NCBI RefSeq assembly: GCF_041146395.1
Contig: NC_090995.1
Location: forward strand, 13,767,501 to 13,831,500
From: Eulemur rufifrons
Taxonomy: Eukaryota > Chordata > Mammalia > Primates > Lemuridae
Reading direction: 5' to 3'
DNA: 64,000 nucleotides
The position numbers and the translations under genes are program-made. Position 1 is the stretch's first letter, and every line of letters starts with the position of its first letter. Below the pieces are notes generated by a model. That model was given only the letters and a program-made list of their open reading frames with translations. It was not told where the DNA came from and did no database searches. Shown here piece by piece: positions 46,881 through 60,924 of the stretch.

Positions 46881-47379
46881 GTCCAGTCATGACATCAAAC
46901 TCGAAGCCCAGGATCCCAGGAGAATGTCTGTATCATTTCTGTACACAGCTTCTCTTGCTGTGGAGCAAGATCTACCCACCCCCACTGCATGGCAAATCAC
47001 ACACATACCCTGCACGCGTGCAGCATGCAGTGTGGAACAGAGGAGAGAGAGACGACCACGTGGATTGCTCCCGTCAGAAAGGGGAATCGGGCTGTGTTGC
47101 TGGCTGTGCAGTCCTGACACCTCACAGGCCACTGGCCCTCGGGCAGGTCGTGCCTCCGCAGCCAGGTGTGCAGATGGCGTTAGAGAACACACCCTCCTTG
47201 GGGGGAGCTGCTTCCTCAGCCGCCACCAGCTCTCGGAACAGCCATGGACCCTTTTAACCCCACGCTCTACGACTCCCTTAGATACTTACTTGGCTTCTTC
47301 CCTTTTGATTTTCAGCCAGTCCCATATGCTAATAGGCACACTCCTAATTATTTTATTTTTAAAAACGAACATCCTCTTT
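46881..47379. other. unique sequence with overlapping ORFs
   Basis: Frames of 137 and 185 codons run through MIR, unique DNA and L1M in different frames and are not supported as genes. Confidence 0.5.
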
Positions 47380-47880
47380 GTTTCGTTTTTATTGACGTTT
47401 AACTTACAGAAAGCGCACAACTTTTAAGTGCACTAGCTCAGCACGTTTTGTGTATTCCTCACACCACCGTCCACGCTGAGATGCAGACCTTTCCCGTCCT
47501 GGGCAACCACTGTTCAGGCCTGTATCACCATGGATGAGTCTGGCCTGTTTTTGAACTTTATATCAATGAGATCGCACCATACTTACTTTTTTGCTTCTGG
47601 CTGCTTTTGTCTGCGCGAGTCTCTGCGGTATTGTGTGTTGCAACGGTTCTTTCTTCCCCAGCGCTGTTCAGCATTCTGTTGCCAGAACACAGCATCATTT
47701 ATTAATCTGTTCCACGGTTGCTGTACTTTTTAGTTGCTTCTAGTTTTAGGCTACTGTGAATAACACTGCTGTGATTATTTTTGTGTCTGTTTTTCGGTGG
47801 CCACAAACACTCTTTCACCTGGGGGTGTGCACAGGAGCAGAATTTCTGGGTCACAGGGCATAAATATTTATGCCTGTCTT
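47380..47880 (+). repeat. L1M 3' UTR fragment
   Basis: TATTGACGTTTAACTTACAG, TGGATGAGTCTGGCCTGTTT, GTTCAGCATTCTGTTGCC, and CTGTGAATAACACTGCTGTG follow the old L1M 3' region. Confidence 0.75.
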
Positions 47881-48230
47881 TAGTAGAGGCTGTCTAACCT
47901 TTCATAGTCTTTTCATAGTCTGTAAGGGATAAATTACTGTAATTTAGAGCTCTATGAGGTTGCAAGCTCTACACCACTCATAATAAGTTTTGCCCCATTC
48001 TCCAAAGTGTTCCAGAACCTGGATGAGGAATATTTTTGACAAGGGCCCCTCCTTGGCATGACCCATTTCCGCTCCTCGGATGTTCCCTCCATTCAGGGAA
48101 GGAGAAGGCGGAGTCTGCTCAGTGTTCTGCGAGGCGTGTCGGGTTCCTGGTCCTCTTTCTTAGCGGTTTGGGTTGAGCTGCACCTCCTCAGGAGTCACCA
48201 CCTCGTTCTTGGACTGGCGCCTGCTCTTAG
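47881..48230. other. unique sequence
   Basis: An exact 11-bp tandem duplication of TTTCATAGTCT lies at 47900-47921. Confidence 0.5.
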
Positions 48231-48234
48231 CTCT

Positions 48235-49155
<921 letters not shown>

Positions 49156-49159
49156 AGGT

Positions 49160-49480
49160 CGTTCATCCGTTTACTCCTCACTCATACACTGTTCGTTCAT
49201 CAAACATTTGTTTATGGTGAGTGTGCAAAGCACTGGGCTTAGAGCAATAGGGCACAGCCTCTTGCAATAAGTAGGTCCTGGTCTGGGTTGGGGGGAAGGC
49301 AGAGAATGAAAAATACGTACACAATAGTGTGTTTTAGAGAGTATGATAATAGCAGCATGTATGGGCTGCTGTGGGAACAGCAAGGAAGAGCCTGGAGGAC
49401 GGTAGACAAATAGCAACGAACTGTTATTAAAGATGCAGAAATCAGTGATGGACCAGTGAGAATTCCTAATACGTATGAGA
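49160..49480 (-). repeat. L2 LINE 3' end (antisense)
   Basis: GTTCATCAAACATTTGTTTA, AAAGCACTGGGCTTAGAGCA and CAAGGAAGAGCCTGGAGGAC fit antisense L2. Confidence 0.65.
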
Positions 49481-49914
49481 AGAAGATGAACAAAGATAAT
49501 GACTGAAGTTCAGCAGTAAGTGAGCGGGGGGCGGGGGGGAGCAGCATCCCTCGTGCGTATTCCCGACGTGTGGCTCCCCCCAAGAGGACGTGTGATCCCA
49601 CCCATGGTAATGCCTGTTTTTCGTAGCCGGTGGGAAAATAGCACAATCTCAGAGGGCAGCTGTGCATCCACCTGGCTGGAGGGGAAACAGCATGTTGTAT
49701 AGAATGTGTTCGCACTTCAGGGTTCCTGCCTTTCAGCTTTGAGAAGCCAGACGATGACAGTGACGGTTGGGTCTATGAGTAACTGAAATACCAGATGCCC
49801 GAGTTGGCTCGGAAGGCTCCACCGGAAAGAAATAATTTTTATTGTGAATGTATCTGTCCAGAGAGGCACCAGACCTCCTCCTGTTTAGCCTGTGTGTTCA
49901 GAATAGATCCCCAC
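49481..49914. other. unique sequence with a G-run
   Basis: GCGGGGGGCGGGGGGGAGC lies near 49525. The minus-strand 158-codon frame 49239-49715 overlaps L2 and is not supported. Confidence 0.5.
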
Positions 49915-50350
49915 TGCATTAACTTGGACTCTGGGTTGCAAGAAACACAAATCGATTCAAATAGGCTGAACAAAAAAAAAAAATGATAATTTGTAAGCAG
50001 GAAGGAATGAATCCCAGCACCCAGGGCAGGAGTGTAGGCAGACCTCCGAAGGGGGCTGGGCCGGTGCCCTGGGATCGTCACTCTCTCTCTCTCCTCTTCT
50101 CTGCGCAGTAGCTTTGCTCTCTCCCTGGGACCAGCTTGCTTTGCTCACCAATGCACATGGCGGAATGTCTGCCGCCTTGTGGAATGTCGGTCCCAGAATT
50201 AATTATAGCTGCAGCCATCCAGAAAGACCGTCCCAGTTCGTAATCTTATTGGCCTGGTTTGGATCAGGTGTCTGCCCTGTTCAATCAGCTGCGGCCCAGG
50301 GCCTGGTGCAGAAGGCTTTGAAGTCCACAGTGGGAGAGGTGGGTTATGGG
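49915..50350 (+). repeat. unassigned interspersed repeat, copy 2
   Basis: GGGTTGCAAGAAACACAAAT, an A-run, a (TC)n stretch at about 50081-50095, ATGGCGGAATGTCTGCC and CTTATTGGCCTGGTTTGGA mirror the order seen at 43.1 kb. The family was not named. Confidence 0.5.
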
Positions 50351-52095
50351 CTCGTTAGATCTCCTCAGGGAAGCACACGGGAAGAGAAAGGGGGTAGGGA
50401 GCACCTCGTACACCTTTAGTCCCACCTGTGCAATTCCGGGCTGCTCTCTTTCTTTTTTTATTCTGGGTCGTTCATAGCCTTAGAAAATTAGGATGTCTGA
50501 GTTCCTCCATGAAATCTTCAGTAAACAACAGGCAGTGTGCTTCACTTGTTTTTCCACTTTGTTAAAGCCATAACAACACATTCGATCAAGCAGCTACCCT
50601 TTCCTCTCCTCTCACTCCAAGCTGTCTATCCCATAAATGAAAAAAAAAAAAAAAAAAAAAAGCAAAAGCCCAATAGATCATTATGTATTCAATGTGGCCT
50701 CTCCTACGTGCTTAGCTTTATGGAAATCACCACCAGGGATACAGCAGAAGCATAAAAATGGACCGGGAGGAAAAAAAGGCTTGTTATCTGTTAGAAGAAT
50801 AAAATGAAAGATTGAGGATGAGACTGCGTCCTATCAGGTTAATATTCTAATACAGCCTATTGATGTGACATGTATAATGTCACAAAATCCCTGCTGAGTG
50901 AGGCCCTGGGCCCCGCGCTCACCTGGGCCTCTCGTGCACCTGCCGGGCCAGCGTCTAGGCACAGAGAGGGCAAAGGCTGCCTTGTGTCTCCACCCTCTTC
51001 CCTCAGGGAGAGAGAGAGGCTGGCGAGATGGGGGCAGAAACCCTGAGAGATACCCGGCTGGGCAAAAGGTGGACGTGAGTACTGACATATTTCTGAACCT
51101 GTCTGTGGTTTTTGAAATCACATTTATTAGACATCTTTCTCCATTAGGCCGTACTGTTTCTCCATGGATCTATAAGTGATGATAATTGCTCTATTTTTTC
51201 TGAGCTTTAGCCCTTGTAATAGTCTTATAACGATAATATATTTTACATGGTAAGACCCTAATAAGAATACTACATATGAGATTAGGTGAATTGTGTTTGA
51301 CAAATTTAATTTTAAAAAGCCAACAGGAAAAACCACGTCCCAATGAGATTAAACGCTGACTTAAGTTTTCTAAGCGGAGAAATTGCTAGAAGGTGAATTT
51401 TGCCTTTATCCCTGTCCCTCTTCCTCCTCCCAGAGGGCTTTGCAGCTGCTCTCGGGGCCTGTCCCCGGAGCCTCCCGGGCACCTGTGGGCTCGTGGGTGA
51501 GGGGGTGAACTTCAGAGTGAGTTTTCCTAGTTACTGTTATTACTCATCTCTCAGCGGGCCCTGAAAAGATCAGTTAAGGAGACGAAATCTAAGTGAATGA
51601 GTTTAGGGGTTTGTGGGGAAAGTTGATCAGTAGGTTTAAAAATAATTCCATGTTTCCTGGCCCTAGATAATTGCTTCTTTTGTAAGTAGCTCAGCAGAGC
51701 ACAGTCTCTATTGGTTTTTGACCAGGAAAAGGCAATGTGATTTTTCCGTGTTTTGGTAGCTTCCAAGCTTGGTTATGTAAGAAAAATGATTGCAAGATAT
51801 TTGATAAAATTCTCAAAGCTGAATTTGAATTTTGAAGGTAAACATGTCACGTCCTGCTTTCAGGGAGGCGTCATGGAGTGTCCCTTAGCAATAGCACCAG
51901 AGAGGAAGACCACTCTGCCCGTCATACTTCTTTAGGGCGTGAAGGAAGCAACTCCTGTTATAAAGATTCTTTGGAAAAACAGCCTCAATTTTATTATAGG
52001 GAAGTAATTATCAAATGCAAATTTAATGGTAATAAGAGATACAGTATTTTTCCTCTTATTATGCCCAGTGCTGTACCTAGAACAGGCTGTCTGAG
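50351..52095. other. unique sequence with a poly-A run
   Basis: About 22 A residues lie at 50640-50661. There is no recognised gene. Overlapping ORFs at 50834-51179 lie on both strands. Confidence 0.5.
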
Positions 52096-52099
52096 GTTG

Positions 52100-52520
52100 T
52101 GATGATTTATCTTATGTGTCAATTTGGCTGGGCCACAGTGCCCATATACTCGGTCAAACATTGTTCTGGATGTTTCTGTGAGGGTGCTTTTGGATGAAGT
52201 CCACATTGAAATGGGTGGACTTTGAGTAAAGCAGAGAGCCTTCCATGATGTGGGTGGGCCTTGTCCAATCAGTCGAAGATCTGAGCAGCACAAAAGCCTG
52301 ACCTCTCCTGAGCAAGAGGGACTTCTGCGGGCAGATTGCCTTTGAACTTGAGTTGTGACAGCAGCCCTTTCTGGGTCTCCCGCCTGATGGCCTCCCTTGC
52401 AGATTTTGGACTTAGCAGCCTCCAAAATAGCATAAGCCAATTCGTTAAAATAAATTTAGCTCTTTATGCATATACCTCCTATTGGCCTGTGTCCTTGGAG
52501 AGCCCTGACTAATCCAGAGG
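52100..52520 (+). mobile_element. ERVL-type LTR
   Basis: GATGATTTATCTTATGTGTC, AATTTGGCTGGGCCACAGTG, GATGTGGGTGGGCCTTGTCC, and AGCCAATTCGTTAAAATAAA follow the old LTR class also seen at 27.1 kb, here nearly complete including the AATAAA region. It is a solo LTR. Confidence 0.75.
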
Positions 52521-53384
52521 TCAAGTTCCATTATTTAAAGGAAAGAAAAAAAAAGAAGGACAAAATGAAGAAAAATCAGGCAGCTCCTTTTACGAGTAGG
52601 TCTCCTTAAAACTTTAAATAGTAGAGACTCTGTTACTTCCTTTAAAATACTGTATCTTGAGTGTACAAGTTTATAAATCCTTTGGAAAGTGTTTTATTTA
52701 AGCAAGCACGTGACGAATGGAAACACAAGCTGTGACAGGAAGTAGATCACCTGGGACACATTTTAGCAAGTATGAGATTGTGACTTGATGGAAGACACGG
52801 TCATTTGTACCATATCTAGTTCAGTCTCTGATCTATTGGCTGAGCCATATGAAATTTCTGATATTTAATATTGCCTATTTTAAAAAGGCAATTTATATGG
52901 TTGAATCTAACAGGAATATATTACATTTTTTCCATGAGAAGGGCTAGGAAAGAATAGTTCTAGATTCTTTCCTACATGAATAGTTCCCTTGATTTAGAAT
53001 CAGTCGTTCTGGGCCCAGTAAAGTAAGTATAAGATGGAGGTTATCAAATATCTTCTGTGAAGAATATACAAACTTGGGCGGGGTGATTGTTTCTATTTTG
53101 TGTTTTTCATCAAATCTTAAAATTTCAGGGTTTTTTTTTTTTTTTTTTGAGTACAGCGAGACACCTGAAATCACAGGCACAATCTCTTTTCCCTTTTAAC
53201 GTGTCTCTTCCCTTAAAGCCCCATTCCCTGCCACGGGGCCCGGCTGTGGGCCAGGTGTTCACGTGGATGCTAGTGAAATGCCAGTTGGTGTTCAGTGTGT
53301 CTCTCTCTTTGGTGGTACTGACAAACCCACACGAGAATTACTGATGACATCCCTAGTGATCCTGAGTGGGGCAAGATCTATTAC
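52521..53384. other. unique sequence with a poly-T run
   Basis: About 18 T residues lie at 53131-53148. There is no recognised gene. Confidence 0.5.
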
Positions 53385-53590
53385 TAGGTAACAGTTCCTG
53401 ACAGTTGAATAGCATTCGATAGTTTACAAAACTCATTCTCCTTTCCTTTGCACAGACATCATAGAACATGTCGTCTTTCCCATATTTGTAGTGGGGAAAA
53501 TGCACTCCAGGTAGCTGAAATCATTCGCCGAGGTCACGTAACTCAAGGGCGGGGGCTGGAGCTATAAACCGCTCCAGGCACTGCTGCTGA
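53385..53590 (-). repeat. MIR SINE (antisense, diverged)
   Basis: GTGGGGAAAATGCACTCCAG, TTCGCCGAGGTCACGTAACT and AAGGGCGGGGGCTGGAGCTA fit antisense MIR. Confidence 0.6.
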
Positions 53591-54864
53591 CCACCTGGGA
53601 GCTGGTTGCCGGCTTTCCTGCCACATGCCCTCCTTGCGACTTGGTGCTACCCATTTTGTGGATGAGCTCATCGCTGGAACACAAGTTGCTTAGGGAGCAG
53701 GATTTTGTGAGCATTTTCAAGGCTGCGTTTCCAAAGAAAACTTTAGCAGCTCACTGCCACGTTCTGGCAAATGGCCTTGGCTGTCTGTGTGGGCTTGTTC
53801 TTTTTCCAAAACACAGCGGTTGACTTTGCAAACTGCCCATAACAGGCCGGCACGTTGAAAACCCCACTGTCTGCACGGAGCAGAGCTGGACCTGTGGCAT
53901 CACAGCACCTGGGCGTTCACGATACAGCCTCACGTGTCTGGTGCACTCGGAGAAAAGAGGGCGTCAGGATGCTCCTGTAGCTGTTGTATAAAAAGCTGAA
54001 TTTGGGAACTGTGGGAACTGTGGGAAGAACACTTTGGGAGGGACTTCCTAAAGCTCTGCCTTGCATGCTGGAGAACAACAGGAAGTGAGTGAGAACGTGT
54101 GGCCCAGGGACCTCCCTGGCTCGTAGCTAATGTGAGCAGAAGATGCCGCTCCGGTGAAGATGCAGACCCAGTGTCGGGGAACGGGCAGACTGCAAGGGTC
54201 TTGCCTCCCTCTGCTTTGCGGCTGCCCAAGAACGGTGCGTGGAGCCCAGACACATGGATCAGAAGAAGAAATGGTTGTGATCAGCGGGATGCCCTTTGTG
54301 GTTACAGAATAGCATCACCTCTTGAGGAAAAAGTTACCAGCCTCTGTCTTTCGATATGTTTCAGCACCCTCGCTTGTGTCTGTCTTTGAAAGACAAAAGA
54401 CACGGTTCTCCTTTTCTATTGGGTGGTCTAAATCTCTCTTCACTCCTGGGAAAACTCACCAAGCTTGTGAATATATCTTCAGATTTAGTTCCTAAGTTTC
54501 CTAGTTATAGATTTTATTTTTTGTGAATTTATGTTTTTAGGCTTTTGCCTAGACATTTATAGCGGCTGCACTCGTTTTGGCTCAGTGCCACAGGGGCAAT
54601 TCAGGCACAAAACAGACACGAGCGGACTAGAATACATGATCAGTCTCTTATCTTACTAATTACCACCCATTCCTGCCGGCAACGTCTTGGGGTCTTAGAG
54701 AGAAAACAGACGATTTACCTGAAAAGCAGAGGCGAGATGTGTGTGTGATTTCGCCTTGCTGTGTGTGCTCTATCAGAGGAACCGTCATTGCTGACTTTCC
54801 TGGTTGCTGTACGACTTGGACAGCGATTGTGATAGCAAAGTCTCTTCTGGGTTTGAGTCTAGCA
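53591..54864. other. unique sequence
   Basis: A 9-bp period repeat GGGAACTGT lies at about 54004-54026. Overlapping ORFs on both strands near 53.9-54.4 kb are not supported. Confidence 0.5.
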
Positions 54865-54970
54865 GCCAGAACATTGAGCCTTGGCTTCTTGGTCTGTGAA
54901 ATTGGGATGATCGTAGCCACCTCGGAGTGCTTGAAGATCAAATGAGATAATAAATGAGAAAATGCTTTAT
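54865..54970 (+). repeat. MIR SINE fragment
   Basis: CTTGGCTTCTTGGTCTGTGA followed by AATTGGGATGATCGTAGCCA is the MIR 3' half. Confidence 0.7.
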
Positions 54971-55086
54971 AAGCTGCTTTATAAAGTGCTATACGAGCTT
55001 TAGCTATGACAGTATGATTTTGGGAAGTTACAGAATCTCTAAGAATACACACATACACAAATTCTTTCTAGATTTCTTTTCTTTCT

Positions 55087-55393
55087 TTCTTTCTTTTTTT
55101 TTTTATGAGACAGAGTCTTGCTCTGTCACCCAGGCTGGAATGCAGCGGCCTCATCATAGCTCACTGCAGCTTTGAACTCCTGGGCACAAGTGATCTCCTA
55201 CCTCAGCCTCGTGAGTAGCTGGGGCTAGAGGTGCTCACCACCCCGCTTGGCTAATTTATCTACATTTTTTTGTAGAGACAGGGTCTCACTCTTGCTCAGG
55301 CTGATCTCGAACTTGAACTCCTGGCCTCAAGCCATCCTCCTACCTCAGCCTCCCAAAGTGCTAGGATTATAACCATGACCATTGCACTCGGCC
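55087..55393 (-). mobile_element. older AluJ-like dimer
   Basis: A (TTTC)n and T-run lead into GAGACAGAGTCTTGCTCTGT. The copy ends CATTGCACTCGGCC. A short duplication around TAGATTTCTTT (about 55070 and 55399) probably marks the target site. It has no lemur-type linker. Confidence 0.85.
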
Positions 55394-55464
55394 TCTTATA
55401 GATTTCTTTCTAAGAATTGTCAAAAGCTTGGTTTTTAAAATCATAGAACTACACAGAGTTTTGA

Positions 55465-55592
55465 GAGGATTTGACAAACTATGGTCCCTGGCCTTGCCTG
55501 TTTTTGTAAATGAAGTTTTATTGGAACACAGCTATGCCTAAAATATTCACTGTCCGTACCTTTACAGAAAATGTTTGCTGACCTCTGAATTA
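55465..55592. repeat. non-autonomous hAT-type element, internally deleted
   Basis: TTTGACAAACTATGGTCCCT, GTAAATGAAGTTTTATTGGA and TTTGCTGACCTCTGAAT are the same family as 21.7 kb, lacking the middle. Confidence 0.75.
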
Positions 55593-56304
55593 GATCAAAG
55601 GATTTTGGCAAAATAAAACGGTTCAGTGACCCATTCCCCAGGAGTTCAGTAAAATGGACATTTTGATACACTGGTGGTGAGAAAGGTGTGACCTTTCTAA
55701 AGGGGAATTTGGAAATATATGTCAAGAGTTTGAACAATTCATACCCATTTTTAGTCACTGAATATAGTTACAGATACAGTGAATGTTAACGATCTTTACT
55801 TCTGAGGTATGGTACTTTAAATGTTTTCAGAAACAAATGAAAGATCTTCTGACTTTTGAAATTCCCTGCTGGCATTTTAAAACCTTCAAAGGGACCTGAT
55901 AAAAACACAAACATACCAATTCACATGATGTTGGCGGGGAGGAATATGCCCCTAGTTGAATACCATTTTAGTGGTTTAAGAAGCTGTAGAATGAAGCCTT
56001 TTGGTATGTGGAGAAGCAACCTGTAATTTATGTATGTATTTTGCTAGTCTAGAGCCTGTTTAGCTTTCCTTTAGACTGAACAGATCCTTGACTTTAAACC
56101 TCTCTATGTTCCTTCCAATCCAAAGTTTCTGCTACGCTTGTGATTGATACACACGCAATTCAACATTAGTAACAAAAATACTATCTGTGCTTTCAACTTC
56201 TCTTCTTTTAGAGAAATTCATTTCATGTTGAAAGTCCTTATGTTTAATCTCTTTTCTTTGGTAGCTAGGAATTATGGTATCTGAATGAGTTATTTTAAAG
56301 AAAC
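55593..56304. other. unique AT-rich sequence
   Basis: No recognised elements. Confidence 0.5.
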
Positions 56305-56480
56305 ATTTGGGTGCAGATGTCTTTATTATAGAATGTCTTTTGCTCTTTTGGGTAGATGCCTAATAGTGCTATTGCTGGATCCAATGGTATTTCTATTTTT
56401 AGCTCTTTTTGGGTGAGGCAAAGACATAAAATGTAACCAAAATGTTTGTACCCTCATAATATCCTGAAATTAAAAAAAAA
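56305..56480 (+). mobile_element. short 5'-inverted L1 with lemur-type 3' end
   Basis: The left 100 bp (GTGCAGATGTCTTTATTATA, GATGCCTAATAGTGCTATTG, CTGGATCCAATGGTATTTCT) is L1 in reverse orientation. From about 56410 it switches to sense 3' end: AACCAAAATGTTTGTACCCT and TAATATCCTGAAATTAAAAA with poly-A. Confidence 0.8.
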
Positions 56481-56568
56481 AAAGATACAGTAAAAAAAAA
56501 AAAAAAATTCTTGTGGAATATCTAAACAGCAAAATGTTGCCCTCAAAAAAAAAAAAAAAAAAAAAAGA
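56481..56568. repeat. A-rich low-complexity sequence
   Basis: Two further A-runs follow the L1 tail, the longest about 22 A at 56545-56566. Confidence 0.85.
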
Positions 56569-57617
56569 AAAATGGAATCCAAGTTAAGGGCCCTTGCTAT
56601 GGGTTAAAAATGACTTTATTCTGGAATCTATTTGCATTTAGTTTTCTTCTGTAGTCAGTGTACACTGTAGTCAGGGATATCCCTCCGTTGGTATCTTACA
56701 TTCTTCCTCCAGAGATGACTGAGTCTGGGGGGATGGTGTCCTGTGGCGCCCGGGCACTGTGAGTGGCAGACTGACTCAGACATGTGCTTAATATGTGCTT
56801 GGCGAGGAAAACTCGTGGAACTCATTTCCCTTCTTGTTTTTGTAATTCGCTAGGGATGCACTGGTGAGATATGCTGCTAGTAAATGGCATCTGCCTAACA
56901 GCTTGTGACGTTCAGTTTCAAGGCTGCACAACTGTGTTAGAAGGTCAAGGGGCTTCTAAGTACATTGGTGAATGTATTAATATGTGTTTTCTCGAACCGC
57001 ACTCAGAGGTGCGGTTCTGGCGAGTACAAAGTGACTTTTGCTTCAAGAGTCAAGAAGCAGGCTCATGAAAAAATAGAACACGTATTCTGTGTATACATTG
57101 TTTGAGATAAGCACGCATGCGTGAACGTGATTTATAGATAAATATTTCCCTGAGCACAGATGGAGTGTGACTTTCTTGGCAGGACTTGGATACCCGGGTA
57201 AAAAATTCTGAGAAAGACCTGTCTTTCCCAGGAACAAACACAAGACAGTATTTGTTTCAGTGTAGAAACGCAATGGGCATTGTTTCTGTTTTTACTGTTA
57301 AATTTTTCTGCGAAATAGGAAAGCTCGCCAAACTGATTATTACATCAGAGAATATAGACAGAGGCTGAAATAGTTAGGATGCACGGGAAAGGGTTCATTG
57401 TACTTCACTCTCCAGAACAAAACTCAGTGGCAACTCTTCTCAAAGGAAAAGAAACCATGAAATTTATAAGGAGAAAACATGAGTGGTGACTTCACGTTTG
57501 CAAAATGTGCTACCTTCATTGCAAGGATCATTAGCTCAGAGTGGACTTGTTAATTGTGTTTTGGCTTGTGAGGTAAGTAGCACAGCAGGTTTTACCAGAT
57601 GGGGAAAAATGATGTCT
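56569..57617. other. unique sequence
   Basis: No recognised repeat. A weak TTAGCTCAG...GAG|GTAAGT exon-like pattern at 57539-57571 lacks a polypyrimidine tract. Confidence 0.5.
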
Positions 57618-57790
57618 GTAAGGGTGTATTTGTAAGATATATTTTTATATATATGTAAATAGATGTATGTGTCTGTGATATACGTGTGCATATATATTGT
57701 GAGATATAGTAATACATGTGTGTATTTGTGACATGTATGTGTATGTTTACATATGTACACATATAATATGCATACATCCTACATAAATAC
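57618..57790. repeat. TA/TG/CA-rich low-complexity sequence
   Basis: Degenerate alternating purine-pyrimidine tracts (ATATATATG, GTGTGTAT, ACACATAT). Confidence 0.75.
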
Positions 57791-57794
57791 ACAT

Positions 57795-58205
57795 ACATAT
57801 TGCAGCATTATTTACAATAGCAGAAAACCCTGGAAACAACTTAAATATGTATCAATAAGGAATGGGCTTAAATAAATCATGGGACTATCCAGGCTTTTTA
57901 AAAAAAACAAAGTACATCTCTTCATGTTGATATGAATGTTCTCCAAGACATAAAATTAAGTAAACAGAAAAGTGCTGAACAGCATGAATGATCCCATTCA
58001 TATACATAAAAGGATTTACAAACACACACACATGCTAGTCAATGATCATTTTTTTGTTTTGGAAGGATGCATAAAAAACTTTGCTAATAGTTAAAGGAGT
58101 GGGGTTAGGGGAGAGAAAATTTTATATCTCATCTTATATCTTTCTAAACTGCATGGAATTTTTACTATGTATGTAAGAATTTTATTATTTAAAAAGGTTA
58201 AGGTT
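57795..58205 (+). repeat. L1M ORF2 end and 3' UTR fragment
   Basis: TATTGCAGCATTATTTACAA, TATCAATAAGGAATGGGCTT, and AAGTGCTGAACAGCATGAAT follow the old L1M 3' end. Confidence 0.75.
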
Positions 58206-59787
58206 TATCTAGGGAGTAGAACGTCTGTTTTGTTTTATGTGCCCCTCAGCATTTGAAAATACCTAATAAATGTTATTAAAAACAATATTTATTGGATATA
58301 GTGGCAGTTGACAGCCTTTTTTAGCCATACAGGGTAGGCAGGGAATTTGGGTTTTGTCCCTTTTTGTTCTGCAGTGAATAATGAAGTCAGGTGGAACCCA
58401 GTGTCATGGAGCCCTCCAGCAATTTCCGCGCGCGGAGAGCTCCCCAGCAGAGCATGCTCTCTGCAGCTCTATCTGACAGATGTATTTAACCACCACAGTC
58501 CCTAGTTATAATTTCACATCCTGACAAGGCACAGAGTCGAGCAGATCCAATACCCAGTTGTCTGGTAATTGAAGGCCTAGAGTTCAGTGTTTAAATTTTC
58601 TGGTGGCTTCAAATTCCGTCATCAAGAGAGCCCAGAATTTCTGAGCTGTGACTTTTCTCAGGCAGAAGAAACCGGAGGAGGAATGAAGAGATCAGTGTAA
58701 GGTCCAGGTTCAAGTCGGACTGTAGAGCTCTGTTGTCACCTGTAACATCTGATTGCTACATTTTGTGTAGATGGTGTCTCTCCAGGAAGTATATCAGCAC
58801 AGCTTTAACCAATATATAAACATTTACTTGAAATCATGTTGTGAGACAAATCAGAAGGAAATATTACTAATACCTCTAACTTAGGGGCTTGTTATTTAGA
58901 TGACTTTGGAGTTAGCTCCCTTTTCATCCATGGAATAAATATTGTGCAAGAGATTTAACCACAGATCCATTTATATTAAACCAAAGGAGGGAAATCATTG
59001 ACTCTCCATTCTGGCAGTCCAGTGCTGGACCACAGCATGCTAAATGGCTACAGCTAGGGGCTCAAAAATGTTGTCTTTAGTTCCTTATTTCTGTTCCACT
59101 TTGCGTGTTGGTGTAATTTCCTCCCGCTGCCTACATGCCTTTTCCTGTGTCACAGAAAAGATGGTTCCGGGAAGCCTGAGCTCAGACGTTTATACTTTTC
59201 TGTCCAGTGGGATGAGGATAGTGTTTTCCGCAATGTCCGCCATAGAATGGTCCAAGGAGGACGCCTGTTGGGCTCTTGCGGGTCATGTGCCAGTTCCACG
59301 GTCCTTCATGGTTTCAGAGGCACATGATGCTGTGATTGCCCCGGCTTGGTCCATGTGCCCACTGCTGTAGCTAAGACGGGGGACTGAGGGGGGTCGTGAC
59401 TGGCAGCCCAGTGACGTTCCCCCAAGGAAACCAGAATCACTGTGATGAGACGCCATTTAGAAAATGAAAAACTCTAGCTTTTGTAGTCTACTGTAGGTGA
59501 CATCAGAAGCCATCATTTCCCCTTTGTGTTGATCCTAAAGGTAGCTACTCTGTCCTGCTTAGATCTGCACAGCGACGGAGCCAAAGGATTAAGAGGGAGT
59601 TTGGCAACTCCAGTTTCCAAGTATCTCTTGTTAATAAAAGACATTCTTAGATCTACTTGCCCCCTCTGAGAAATAAAGTATTGAGAATCCATAAAGCCAT
59701 GGCTATTCTGTATTTATTAATTTTTTTAAAGGTCTTTTTCCTCCTAACCCTGAAATTAATAAAGACTGTTGAAAAACCACTGGAGTT
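58206..59787. other. unique sequence
   Basis: The 58390-58740 part is repeat-free with E-box and homeobox-like motifs and may be a conserved element. A 108-codon frame at 59044-59370 starts with ATG but lacks splice context and a recognised domain. Confidence 0.45.
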
Positions 59788-60245
<458 letters not shown>

Positions 60246-60924
60246 CTTCTTTTGAAAAACCAAAACAAAACAAAAAAACAGATTTAATAAGTTACTTGGG
60301 TGGCATATCAAACACAAATCAGAACTTAATCATGAATATAGAGTTTATATCCCACTATGCATATTTTTATTACTTTAAGAAGGTGGAAGGAAACCCCAGA
60401 CTCAAGTATAAAAAGTCCCAGTGGGAGATTTGGCTCTTAGGACCCGTAGTGATATAATAAAGGGGCCGCCATTACTCTATGGTGTGATGTTGGTTGGAGA
60501 TGAACGGAGGACATCTGACAAGTCTATTTGTTATCAGAGAAATTATTAAAATTTTCTAGAATAGGAGTCCTTTTGTGAATGGAACTCTGTAATCAACCCT
60601 TTGTTTAGCAGTTCAACTACTAACCTGCCTAGAGCTCTAGGTGAACATTTCTTATTTCCAGAGTCATTTCAAGGACCACTCTGGCCAGGAAGCTCTGATC
60701 CAGGACAGAGCTTCTTCAGGTATAATGTAAGTGGCCTCAAAGTATAGTTTAGACAATGAATGATGGAATATCAGAGCTATGGAATCCTCATTTTTCTAAA
60801 TACACTGTCAACAGTTTATGCAGCTTTCTTCTAAAAATGCATTTTTGAGTCTCTTGGTCCAATATTTTACATGAAGAAACAAGTGGGTTTGAGGCCTTGC
60901 TGTGTTACCAAGGGAGGCAGGAAG
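60246..60924. other. unique sequence
   Basis: A short (CAAAA)n stretch lies at about 60257-60280. There is no gene. Confidence 0.5.

Noticed and set aside
46844..47427. Two overlapping frames of 137 and 185 codons
   Set aside because: They run through MIR, unique DNA and L1M in different frames without splice context.
49239..49715. 158-codon minus-strand open frame
   Set aside because: Much of it is L2, and no domain is recognised.
57539..57571. Exon-like segment before GAG|GTAAGT
   Set aside because: The upstream AG lacks a polypyrimidine tract, so a splice acceptor is unlikely.
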